Of a DNA stretch of 64,000 bases, positions 17,542 through 26,900 are shown one piece after another; the stretch's first letter is position 1, and every line of letters starts with the position of its first letter. Below the pieces are notes generated by a model. That model ran no database searches and was not told the DNA's origin. It saw only the letters and a list, made by a program, of their open reading frames with translations. The stretch spans positions 992,001 to 1,056,000 of the forward strand of contig NZ_CP132985.1 in NCBI RefSeq assembly GCF_003286595.3. Direction: 5' to 3'. This DNA is from Aerococcus mictus. Its GTDB lineage: Bacteria; Bacillota; Bacilli; Lactobacillales; Aerococcaceae. Made by a program: the position numbers and the translations under genes.

Positions 17542-17853
17542 TTATCTATGATTAAGGAGTTCTTGCCAGCTATCAAAATCACTATGTTGACGGACGAATT
17601 GGTTCATCAAATAGGAATCTCCCTCGTTTAATTGATCAGCGGCTTGTAGAGGAAGTGGTGCCTGCAATGAAAACTCTTCAAAGCTATCAAAAGAGGTATA
17701 CTTTCTAATAAAATCTTGGCTCAAATAAATACTTGCTTTCTCCTCAGCTTGGTCTTCGGTTTGATCTTCCTGACGCGGGTTAGCTGGTTGGATTAAACGG
17801 TCAAATAAGTCGTCGATACTTTCCATTTCTTCTTTTTTAAAGCGAAATCCCAT
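17542..17853 (-). CDS. Small acidic protein with a duplicated F-V/I-R...FDS motif
   Basis: I do not recognise this 103-residue protein. It has a strong TAAGGAGG ribosome site and its own terminator, so it is likely real. The N-terminal half is acidic and Gln/Glu-rich (QEDQTEDQAEEK). The C-terminal half contains two similar segments: DFIRKYTSFDSFEEF (about 47-61) and QFVRQHSDFDSWQEL (about 85-99), which align as xFhRxxxxFDSaxEh. It has no signal peptide or membrane segment. The duplicated helix-like motif suggests a small protein-binding or dimerising unit. No function is assigned. Confidence 0.6.
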   Translation of the reverse strand: MGFRFKKEEMESIDDLFDRLIQPANPRQEDQTEDQAEEKASIYLSQDFIRKYTSFDSFEEFSLQAPLPLQAADQLNEGDSYLMNQFVRQHSDFDSWQELLNHR

Positions 17854-17960
17854 TGTATTCCTTACCTCCTTAAGAATAAAGTAATTTTTAGATCATTATC
17901 ATTATACGCAAAGTTTGCTAAGATAAATAGAGAAATTATGATGAAAGGTTGATAAAGCAA

Positions 17961-18494
17961 ATGGCTGGACTCTTATTTTATGGACACTCGGTTTTAGCGA
18001 AATTTCCCTTCGCCCAGATTGGAAATGTAAAAATTGATAACCGGGCCGTGAGCGGCAGCATTGCCGAAGAAGGTTACGATATGCTAATCAAAAATAATAA
18101 TTTAAGTGAAGAGTATGATACCATTTTATTAATGTACGGGATTAATGAATTATGGCAGGGTTTAGGCATCGAGAATCCGACCTACTGGATTGAAAAGAAT
18201 ATCGAATATTTTAACCAGCATTATCCTGAGTCTCAGCTGATCTTATCCCTAGTGATGCGAAATCTTAGTGAAAATCCCTCAGTCTCCAATGTGCTCATTG
18301 ATCGTTTGAATAATAAGTTAAGTCAATTTGATAAAAAATATTCATTAACGTATTGGGATTGGCAAGGATTTTACGACGCAAATAATTATTGCCGACCTGA
18401 GCTAACCATCGAGGGGGTCCACCTGACTCAAGCTGGCTACCAGTTGTTGGCAGAAGGCATCGATAAAATCATTAGAAGAGGAGCTAAGCAATGA
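17961..18494 (+). CDS. SGNH/GDSL-type hydrolase with degenerate motifs
   Basis: The 177-residue protein has the SGNH layout: block I FYGHSVLAKF (Ser retained, but the usual Asp of GDS is His), block II NRAVSGSI, block III LLMYGINELW (Asn kept), and block V EGVHLTQAGYQLLAEGI (His kept, Asp of DxxH replaced by Glu or Gly). It is cytosolic by absence of a signal peptide and probably acts on a small ester or acyl group. I chose the ATG at 17961; the upstream TTG sits directly against AAAGG. It overlaps trmK by 4 nt (ATGA), so the two are co-translated. Confidence 0.72.
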   Translation: MAGLLFYGHSVLAKFPFAQIGNVKIDNRAVSGSIAEEGYDMLIKNNNLSEEYDTILLMYGINELWQGLGIENPTYWIEKNIEYFNQHYPESQLILSLVMRNLSENPSVSNVLIDRLNNKLSQFDKKYSLTYWDWQGFYDANNYCRPELTIEGVHLTQAGYQLLAEGIDKIIRRGAKQ

Positions 18495-19201
18495 CCAAAA
18501 CACTCTCCAAACGACTTAAGGGAATCGCAAATTACGTTGAAAAGGGAAGTTATATAGCAGATATTGGTTCAGACCACGCTCATATTCCGATTTATTTATT
18601 AGACCAAGGACTGATTAAGGGGGCTATTTGTAGTGAAGTCGCTCAAGGACCTTATGAGCGGATGTGTCAAGCCGTACTTGATAATCACTATGGCGACTTA
18701 GTATCTTGCCGCTTGGGCAATGGTTTAGCCACCTTAACAAAAGAAGACCCAGTCGATACGGTTATAATTGCAGGTATGGGGGGAAAGCTCATTCATGAAA
18801 TTTTGCTCGCTGGTGAGGATATTTTGTCGCAATTAGACTATCCCAAGTTAATTTTACAGGCAAATATTGATGAATACCTCTTGCGCCAATGGTTATTGGA
18901 TAAAGGCTACCAAATTGTAGGGGAAGAGATTTTAGAAGACGCAGGAAAAATTTATGAAATTATTGCTGCCGAATATGTCGGAAAGGTCCCTGCTCTCAGT
19001 GACAGCCAACTTTATCTAGGTATTTATACCAAGAATAGTAATCCAGCTATTTTTAGGAAAAAGTGGACCCGGCGCCAACACAAGGTAGAGAGCATCCTTC
19101 AACAAATGAATGGGGAAGCGCTTAGCCAACGACGTCAGCAATTTAGTCAACAGTTAGCAATGATCAAACAAGCCTTGGAGGGTGATAGTGATGACCAATA
19201 A
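18491..19201 (+). CDS. trmK: tRNA (adenine(22)-N1)-methyltransferase
   Basis: TrmK methylates A22 in the D-stem of tRNAs using SAM. The 236-residue protein opens LSKRLKGIANYVEKGSYIADIGSDHAHIP, with the SAM motif ADIGSDHA at about residues 24-31, followed by IIAGMGGKLI (motif IV). A C-terminal coiled-coil (QHKVESILQQMNGEALSQRRQQ) is typical of the family. It overlaps the Nif3-like gene by 11 nt. The trmK and nif3-like (yqfN-yqfO) pair is conserved in Firmicutes. Confidence 0.92.
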   Translation: MTKTLSKRLKGIANYVEKGSYIADIGSDHAHIPIYLLDQGLIKGAICSEVAQGPYERMCQAVLDNHYGDLVSCRLGNGLATLTKEDPVDTVIIAGMGGKLIHEILLAGEDILSQLDYPKLILQANIDEYLLRQWLLDKGYQIVGEEILEDAGKIYEIIAAEYVGKVPALSDSQLYLGIYTKNSNPAIFRKKWTRRQHKVESILQQMNGEALSQRRQQFSQQLAMIKQALEGDSDDQ

Positions 19202-20315
19202 AGTAACCGTCAGCGACCTTGTCCAGTATTTTGAAAACCGTTTTCCTACTGCCTATGCGCTTGAAGGCGATCCTATTGGCTTACATTTTGGTTCTTTAGA
19301 TCAAGAGGTCAAGCGGGTTTTAGTGACTTTAGATGTCCGTCCGGAGGTGGTTGAGGAGGCCATAGAGAAACAAGTTGACTTTATTTTTTCCCACCATCCG
19401 GTAATATTTAGACCAGCAAAGCGCCTCAGCGAGGATGATCCCCAACAAGCCATGTATGCCAAGCTGATTAGGCACCAAATTGCCGTCTACAGTGCTCATA
19501 CTAATCTTGATAGTAGTCAGCCTGGAATGAATGATTGGTTGGCTGAACGTTATGGGATAGAAAATGCCGAGGTTTTTGCTGCTCATTACCATGAAAAAAA
19601 TTACCGCCTGGTCACTTTTTTACCCAAGGAGAGTTTGCCTGCCTTCAAAGAGGCGCTTAGTGCCTATCCTCTTTCTGTTATTGGAAATTACCAGCATTGT
19701 TTCTTTCAATGGACTGGTCAAGGAAGTTTTATTCCTGTAGAAGGGGCGCAACCAAAAATTGGTGAAGTAGATCAAGAAACTGAGCTTGAGGAAATTGCCC
19801 TGTCCCTAACTGTCAAGGAAGGGGAAAAGGAGAAAGTTTGTGACTTGGTAAAAAAATACCATCCTTATGAAGAACCGGTCGTTGAAATCTATGAGAAGAA
19901 TAATGATTATCAAAGTATTGGTATGGGTAGAATTGGGGAATTAAAAGCGAAAATTTCCTTTAAAGATTATGTGGAAAAAATTAAGGATCTTTCTCACTTA
20001 GAAGGAATTCGCTTTGTGACTAAGGATGACAAGGCTCTCATTCACCGGGTAGCCGTATTAGGTGGGGCAGGTTCGTCCTATTATCAAGCAGCCAAGGCAG
20101 CCGGGGCTGATGTTTTTATTACGGCTGACGCGGATTACCATACTGCCCATGATATCTATGAAAGTGGCCTGAGTCTAATTGACCCCGGTCACCATATGGA
20201 AGCTATTTGTATTCCCTATGTCCTAGACGAGTTGACCCAGTGGAGCCAAACCAATCATTTGGGGTTGGCTGTCTTCCCTTCAGAGGTCAACACTGATCCT
20301 TTTCATTTCTTGTAG
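19191..20315 (+). CDS. Nif3-like dinuclear metal centre hexameric protein (YqfO)
   Basis: The 374-residue protein shows the Nif3/DUF34 metal ligands: FSHHPVIF (His pair), AHTNLDSS, and near the C-terminus DPGHHMEA. It also has the core GGAGSSYYQAAKAAGADVFITADADYHTAHD. The roughly 100-residue central insertion (about 130-230) matches the PII-like domain of YqfO. It may act as a metal-dependent hydrolase or GTP cyclohydrolase-like chaperone; the function is unresolved. GGAGGG lies 8 nt before the ATG at 19191. It follows trmK as in other Firmicutes. Confidence 0.9.
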   Translation: MTNKVTVSDLVQYFENRFPTAYALEGDPIGLHFGSLDQEVKRVLVTLDVRPEVVEEAIEKQVDFIFSHHPVIFRPAKRLSEDDPQQAMYAKLIRHQIAVYSAHTNLDSSQPGMNDWLAERYGIENAEVFAAHYHEKNYRLVTFLPKESLPAFKEALSAYPLSVIGNYQHCFFQWTGQGSFIPVEGAQPKIGEVDQETELEEIALSLTVKEGEKEKVCDLVKKYHPYEEPVVEIYEKNNDYQSIGMGRIGELKAKISFKDYVEKIKDLSHLEGIRFVTKDDKALIHRVAVLGGAGSSYYQAAKAAGADVFITADADYHTAHDIYESGLSLIDPGHHMEAICIPYVLDELTQWSQTNHLGLAVFPSEVNTDPFHFL

Positions 20316-20338
20316 GAGTCTATTAAAGGAAGGTTAGC

Positions 20339-23300
20339 ATGCGTTTACAAATCACACGTATTTTAGAAACTAAGGATAATCGTGAGGGCACATTGAGAGA
20401 TATGGCAAGCTTCTTAGCGGCTGATCAAAATCACCGGGTCTTTTATTTAGTTCCCGAACATATGAAGTTTGATATGGAGAAAATTATTCTTGATAATATC
20501 CAAACTTATAAAAGTAAGCCTGCTAGTGGTGATGGGGTTGCCATGATGCGCTTACAGGTCTTTTCTTTTAAACGATTGGCCTGGTATTTTTTAGAACAAA
20601 ACCAAGAGCCCATTCAATCAGGACTAGATGATATTGGCCTAATGATGCTGATCAAGCAAATCTTAAATGACTTGCAGGAAGATTTACTTATCTTTCGCCG
20701 CGAAAGTAGCTATATTGGGTTTCAAGAACAATTAACCCAATTGTTTAAGGAATTTGACCAGGGAAATATCAGTAGTCAACGTTTAATTGAAATCTACCAT
20801 ACAGTAGAGGCAGAGGTGGACGGCCAAGATCCCCTATTAGATAATCAATTAGATAAATTAAGAGAACTTATTCTTATCTATCAAAGCTTTGAAAACAAGT
20901 TAGCCGATCAAATTCTTACCGAACAAGCTCTCTACAAACAATTAAAGCATTACCTGGCGACAACCGATTTATCTCAGGTTAGAGTGGTCGTTGATGGTTT
21001 CTACCGTTTTACTGCTAATGAATTTGATATCCTTGGCGACTTATTGGCGGCTTGTGACCAAGTAGAAGTAATATTAACCCTGGATAGTAAAAAGGCAATG
21101 AAGGCTGAATTTCAAGGGCAAGATTTATTTAGTTTGAGTCGGCAAAGCTATAATAACTTAGTCCAATTAGCCAAAGCTATCGATTGTCCCCTGATGCTTG
21201 ATCGTGTGGGTAAGATTAATGAACAGTTTGATCCAGGCTTTTACTTACTTGACCAGACCCTAGTGAAAGACTGGTCGAATGACAAGGCAGCCTACGCTAC
21301 TATTTCCAAAGAAGAGCAAGACCAAGTAAAAAATCTGCTCCAAGTGTGGTCCTGCCAAACCCCCTATATTGAAGCAGAACAAGTGGCTAACCAAATTTAT
21401 CATTTAGTCAGTTGTCAAGCCTATCGTTATCAGGATATTCAAATTTTGACTAGGGACTTTGATCAAGTAAGAGAACAGCTTTTGCCTTATTTAAAGATGA
21501 ATAATATTCCCTATTTCCTTGACGATAGTGAATCCATGGCAGACCATCCCTTATTTTTATTTATTGATGCGCTTATTCGCATTTACCGTTATGATTGGCG
21601 CTATGAGGATATCTTTAATCTGTTACGAACTGAACTGTTATTGCCCTTGCATGATTCTGAGGATCCCTGGTCTGAAGTCGAAAGTTTCCGTCGAGAAGTC
21701 GATCTCACAGAAAACGTGGTGCTACAAAATGGCTATGAGGGTAAACAATGGTGGCAAAAAGGGGTCACTTGGTCATATTTAAGGGTGGATGATTACGGGC
21801 AAGTGGTTGCTAGTGAATCAGATCAAAAAACTCAGGAAATTGCTAATCAAGTCAAAGCCTTTCTTGCTGAAGCCTTAGATGGCCTTTTTACAGCTTTTGA
21901 CCAAGCAAGCAATAATCATGAAGCTTTGCTGGCCCTCTATCAATTTTTAGTCCACTATCAGATTCCTGAACAATTAATGCTTTGGGCCCAAAATAATGCC
22001 CTTAATAACCGCTTAGATGAGGGACGGCACCATGAACAAGCTTGGCAAGCCTTTATCAAAGTGCTTGATCAATATGATCGTTTATTTAAGGATCAAAGCT
22101 TTAAAATTCAAGATTTTCAAGAAGTTTTGGCCAGTGCCTTTAACCAGACAAAATATAATATGGTTCCCCCAACCTTAGATTCAGTAACAATTCGAGGAAT
22201 TGACAGTCAACGTTCAGAACATAAAAAGGTAACCTTTGTTATGGCTTTGACCAAGTCTAATTTACCTAAGGCCTATCAAAACCATAGCCTACTGACGGAT
22301 GAAGATCGTGAGGTTCTAAATCACTATTTTAACGTCAATGAAGGCTTGAATCTAAGTAGCCAAGTCAAGACAAATAACGAAAAATTTATTACCTATAAAC
22401 TCTTTTTATCTGCTAGCGAGCGCTTATATTTGTCTTTTCCCTATAATCAACTAGGGGATAAAACGATAGATATTTCTCCCTATTTAGCTTACTTAATTGA
22501 GCGCTTTGACCTCGAAGTTTGGGATAAAAAATCACTAGCCTTGCCAATGTCTGAGAAAGACTCTCTAGTCTTTGGAAATTGGCGTAGTCAATTACATTAC
22601 TTGATCCAAGTTTATCAAGGCAATAAAAGTCAGCACTTGGCGGTTTCAGACCGATGGGAAGCACTTAAAGAAGCTTTGAGCCAAGAGACTAAGAGTCGGG
22701 ATTATAGCCTCAGAGTACTCCAGGGACTAAACCACCAAAATAAAGTGGTCAATTTAAGTTCAGAGGAAGCAAAGGCCCTATATGGATCTCAACTGGCGGT
22801 ATCCGTCTCAAGCTTAGAATTGTATAATAAGGATCCTTTTTCTTACTTTTTACAGTACGGTTTAAAGTTAAGAGAGCGACCCATCTTTAAAATTGATGAG
22901 CGCCTGACAGGAAGTTATTTCCACCGGGTACTGCAAGAATATTATGACCTAAAGAAACAGTCGGATGATTCATTTGATGAATTATTTAGCCAGGCGCTTA
23001 ATACTACTTTAAAGGATCCAGCCTATGATATTTTTTCTGCCAACCAGTTTTATAATTACCAATTAGAACAATTAAACTTTAACCTTAATCGTTTTATCAA
23101 ACAATTTGATATAAAAATGAATAAGACCAAGTGGTATAACCATGCCAATGAAGCAAGTTTTGGGATGAAGGCGGATCAATCCTATTCCTTTAATCTTTCT
23201 GACCAGACTAGGGTTCACCTGCGGGGAATTATTGACCGCATTGATACTTTTAATTGGCAGTTTAAGGGGCAAGATTACTTAGTTAGTCAAATCACTGATT

Positions 23301-23947
23301 ATAAATCAGGATCAAGAGCTATCAGTCTTGGAGATATTTTCCAAGGGACTAATATCCAGTTATATACATATTTATTAGTCTGTTTGGAAAAATTTCAAGC
23401 CCAAAATCCCGATAAAAAGATTATTCCATTTGGAGCCTTTTACCAAAAGATGAGTGCTCCTTTGAAAAAGATTGAAAATCAAAGCGAATATGCTGAGATG
23501 ATGGAAAAAAATGCTAGCGGTACGGTTGATTTAAGTCAGGAATTAAAAAGTAATGAATATTTTCTAGCTAGCCAGCAACTACTCGAGGACATTATGGAAG
23601 AGGGCTATGATGGGGAAGACTTGTATGCTTATGGACTGAAAAAAGACGGCGATTTTGATAAGAATAGGTCGCGGAAAATACTGACCTTAAAAGAATTCCA
23701 AGCCTTATTAGACTATATAAAAGAAGTTATCTATAACAGTTCAGAAAATATCATGAGTGGTGATATTCAATTACGGCCCCTGGAAGATGAAAAATATCTT
23801 CCCTCGACGACAGCCTATAAAAGTATTGCTCAGTTTGACTTAACCGAGCCAGGCAAACACTATCGTGACCGATTAAAGCTCTCTAAGGAAGCCTTTTTCC
23901 AAATGATCGCAAATAAATTAAATGAGACAAGTGAGGAGGAAGAATAA
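20339..23947 (+). CDS. rexB: ATP-dependent exonuclease subunit B, RexB/AddB type
   Basis: Partner of RexA in end-resection for homologous recombination (RecBCD analogue). The 1202-residue protein has a helicase-like inactive N-terminal half and a C-terminal nuclease with LRGIIDRID and QITDYKSGSRAI. The N-terminus lacks the GxSGSGKT loop found in B. subtilis AddB. The four iron-sulfur cysteines also appear absent: the segment aligned with CPF...YGL reads DPFSYFLQYGL, and the C-terminal Cys cluster reads STTAYKSIAQFD. This is the RexB form of Lactobacillales. It is 2 nt upstream of rexA. Confidence 0.93.
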   Translation: MRLQITRILETKDNREGTLRDMASFLAADQNHRVFYLVPEHMKFDMEKIILDNIQTYKSKPASGDGVAMMRLQVFSFKRLAWYFLEQNQEPIQSGLDDIGLMMLIKQILNDLQEDLLIFRRESSYIGFQEQLTQLFKEFDQGNISSQRLIEIYHTVEAEVDGQDPLLDNQLDKLRELILIYQSFENKLADQILTEQALYKQLKHYLATTDLSQVRVVVDGFYRFTANEFDILGDLLAACDQVEVILTLDSKKAMKAEFQGQDLFSLSRQSYNNLVQLAKAIDCPLMLDRVGKINEQFDPGFYLLDQTLVKDWSNDKAAYATISKEEQDQVKNLLQVWSCQTPYIEAEQVANQIYHLVSCQAYRYQDIQILTRDFDQVREQLLPYLKMNNIPYFLDDSESMADHPLFLFIDALIRIYRYDWRYEDIFNLLRTELLLPLHDSEDPWSEVESFRREVDLTENVVLQNGYEGKQWWQKGVTWSYLRVDDYGQVVASESDQKTQEIANQVKAFLAEALDGLFTAFDQASNNHEALLALYQFLVHYQIPEQLMLWAQNNALNNRLDEGRHHEQAWQAFIKVLDQYDRLFKDQSFKIQDFQEVLASAFNQTKYNMVPPTLDSVTIRGIDSQRSEHKKVTFVMALTKSNLPKAYQNHSLLTDEDREVLNHYFNVNEGLNLSSQVKTNNEKFITYKLFLSASERLYLSFPYNQLGDKTIDISPYLAYLIERFDLEVWDKKSLALPMSEKDSLVFGNWRSQLHYLIQVYQGNKSQHLAVSDRWEALKEALSQETKSRDYSLRVLQGLNHQNKVVNLSSEEAKALYGSQLAVSVSSLELYNKDPFSYFLQYGLKLRERPIFKIDERLTGSYFHRVLQEYYDLKKQSDDSFDELFSQALNTTLKDPAYDIFSANQFYNYQLEQLNFNLNRFIKQFDIKMNKTKWYNHANEASFGMKADQSYSFNLSDQTRVHLRGIIDRIDTFNWQFKGQDYLVSQITDYKSGSRAISLGDIFQGTNIQLYTYLLVCLEKFQAQNPDKKIIPFGAFYQKMSAPLKKIENQSEYAEMMEKNASGTVDLSQELKSNEYFLASQQLLEDIMEEGYDGEDLYAYGLKKDGDFDKNRSRKILTLKEFQALLDYIKEVIYNSSENIMSGDIQLRPLEDEKYLPSTTAYKSIAQFDLTEPGKHYRDRLKLSKEAFFQMIANKLNETSEEEE

Positions 23948-23949
23948 GG

Positions 23950-26900
23950 GTGGAAATACCAATTAAACCGAAAAATGCAACTTATACGGACCAACAATGG
24001 TCTGCTATTCATTTAAACCAGCATAATTTATTACTTTCAGCCTCAGCTGGCTCAGGAAAAACCCGGGTATTGGTTGAGAGAATTATTAATCAAGTGAAAA
24101 GTGGGCGTAAGCTATCCGAACTCTTAGTGGTTACTTTTACAGAATTAGCGGCTAAGGAAATGAAAGAACGGATTGAAAAAAGCCTAAAAGATGAAATTAA
24201 TCGTGAGCTAGATAGTCAAAAAAGATTCCATCTCCAAAGGGAAGTTCAAGCCCTGCCTCAAGCGAATATCTCGACCATTGATGCCTTTTGTCGGCAAGTG
24301 ATTAATCGCTACTATTATCTAATTTATCTGGACCCCAAATTTCGCCTAGTGACCGATGAGACAGAATGGTTACTCTTTTATGAGAAAGTTTGGAAAAAAT
24401 TAAAAGAAGACCTTTTAGATAGCGAAAGTGATATATATAGCCAATACCATGATGATTTTATTATTCTCAGCAACAATTATTCAGATGGCCGGCAAGCTAG
24501 TGATGATAAACTCAGCCAGTTAATTTTTGCTTTGTATAATAAGGCACGGTCTCACGCCAAACCCAAAGAGTGGCTCCAAGAAGCCTTAAAATATTATCAA
24601 GCTGACAAAACATACTCCCAAAGTAATTTTTACCGTCAGGAGCTGGTCCCTTATTTATCCCAGCTACTAGAAAATCGCTATATCAAAGCCTTTACTGCCT
24701 ATGAAGAAAGCATTCCCAGTCAAGGCCTAGAAGGAGATGAAAGAGGCGAAGGCATTCAGGAATTAATTGCCGGCATCCAAGAGCAAAAGCAGTTTTTTAT
24801 TCATTTAAAAGACCTCCTAGAAAACAAGGACTATCAAGCAGCCTATGAGTATTTTAATGACCGCCCCAAATTTGCCTTCATTAACTACAAAGTTAAGGCC
24901 AAGTCTCCAGCTATGGATCAAAAAAAGGCCCTAAGATCTGCTTATAGTCAACTACTAAAAGACTTGCAATTAAATGCTAAAATCAACCAGACTGACCTCT
25001 ACAAATTTTTAGCCTTTGATGAAGAAACCACAAATAAAATGCTTGAAGAGAGCTATGACTTAGCTTCAGCCATTGTCCGTCTTTGTCAATTATTCATTGA
25101 TCGCATGCAAGCAAAAATGCTTGAAGAAAAGCAGCTGGATTTTCAAGCCATTGAATTATATACCTATCAAATTCTAAGTTCGACTGATCCTGACAAGAAT
25201 GAAGCCCTGCTTTATTATCAATCTCGATTTAAGGAGGTCATGGTCGATGAGTATCAAGACGTCAACGGCCTGCAAGAGGCAATTATTCAAGCGGTTAGTC
25301 AAGAGTACCGTTCTCATAATCGCTTTATGGTAGGGGATGTGAAGCAAAGCATCTATCGCTTCCGCTATGCTGACCCTAAATTATTTATGGATAAATACCA
25401 GCGCTATGCTAACTTTGACGATCAAACGCCGCCTTTTGAGGAGCCTTCTTATCGAATCAATCTAGCGGAAAATTTCCGTAGTCGCCCTGAGATATTAAGC
25501 TTTGTCAACTTTGTCTTTTCTCAATTAATGGACGAAAAAATCGGTGGAGTCGATTATCTTTCTGAAGGACAGTTAAGTGTAGGAGCCACTTGGTACCCAG
25601 ACCTCGAAGGCTATCAAACGGAAGTCTTATTAATGGAAGAAAATGAGGATTACCGTCAAAGCTTAGATAGCAATCAAGAACTGTCTCGAACCGAACTCCA
25701 AGCAGAAGTGATTGCCCAAAAAATAACTTCACTCCTGCAAAAGGGCTTTAAAATTTATGATAAGGATGCAATTAGTGAAGATAAGATGCGCCCGCTGCGC
25801 TATAGTGATATTGTTATTTTGGGGAGTAATCGTACTTTTTATCAAGATTTAGAAAATATTTTCACTCAATACGATATTCCGATTATGCAAGATAAAAAGC
25901 AAAATTATTTTCAACGGACTGAAATTATGACCATGGTAGAGCTGTTGAAGTTAATTGATAATCCTTACCAAGATATTCCCTTGGCAGCTGTATTACGGTC
26001 ACCAATTATCGGCTTGACTGAACCAGAAATGGCTCAGATACGGATGGTTGAGCGGGAGGGGGGTTATTTTGATGCGGTCCAATCTTATATTGAATCTCAC
26101 CAAAATGAAAAGGATAATGACCTGCTCGATAAACTCCAACAACTGCTCGATTGGCTCCGGTCCTGGCGCACTTTCACCAAAGAGCACTCGATCGCCCAAT
26201 TAATTTGGCAAATCTACCAAGATACAGGCTATTTAGACTATGTGAGTGGGATGAATAATGGTTTACAACGTGAAAGTAACTTACACGGCTTATATAAGAG
26301 AGCCTATGATTTTGAGAAAAACCAATTCAGGGGCCTTTTTCAGTTTATTCGTTTTATTGAAAAAATGCAGGAACGCGAGAAGGACTTAGAAAGCCCCCAA
26401 ACCATCGATCTCAATCAAAATGCAGTCCAATTAATGACTGTCCATGCTAGCAAGGGGCTAGAATTTCCGGTTGTTTTTTACTTTAATATGGCTAAAGGCT
26501 TTAATGTCGACGATTTAAAGAATGAACTTTTGCTTAATGACCAAATTGGTATTGGGGTTAAGGTTAAAGACCGTTTCAATGGCATCAGCTATAGCAATCC
26601 GATTCGTTTGCTGGCTGAACACTTTGAGCGTCTTGAACTTAGTGCCGAGGAACAACGTAAGTTATATGTGGCCTTAACCCGGGCTGAGCAAAAACTTTAT
26701 CTAGTAGGCGCGACAGAAGACCGAGATAAAACTTTTGATCAATGGATTAAATGGGCCGACTTGAGTCAAAAAAATCAGATCATCGATGAGAGTCTACGCG
26801 CTATTTCTAATCAAAGCGATAATATCCAAAAATGGATCGGAACTGCAATTGCCCGCCATCCGGATTTTAGAAATAAAAGTCATTATGACCAGGCGCCTCA

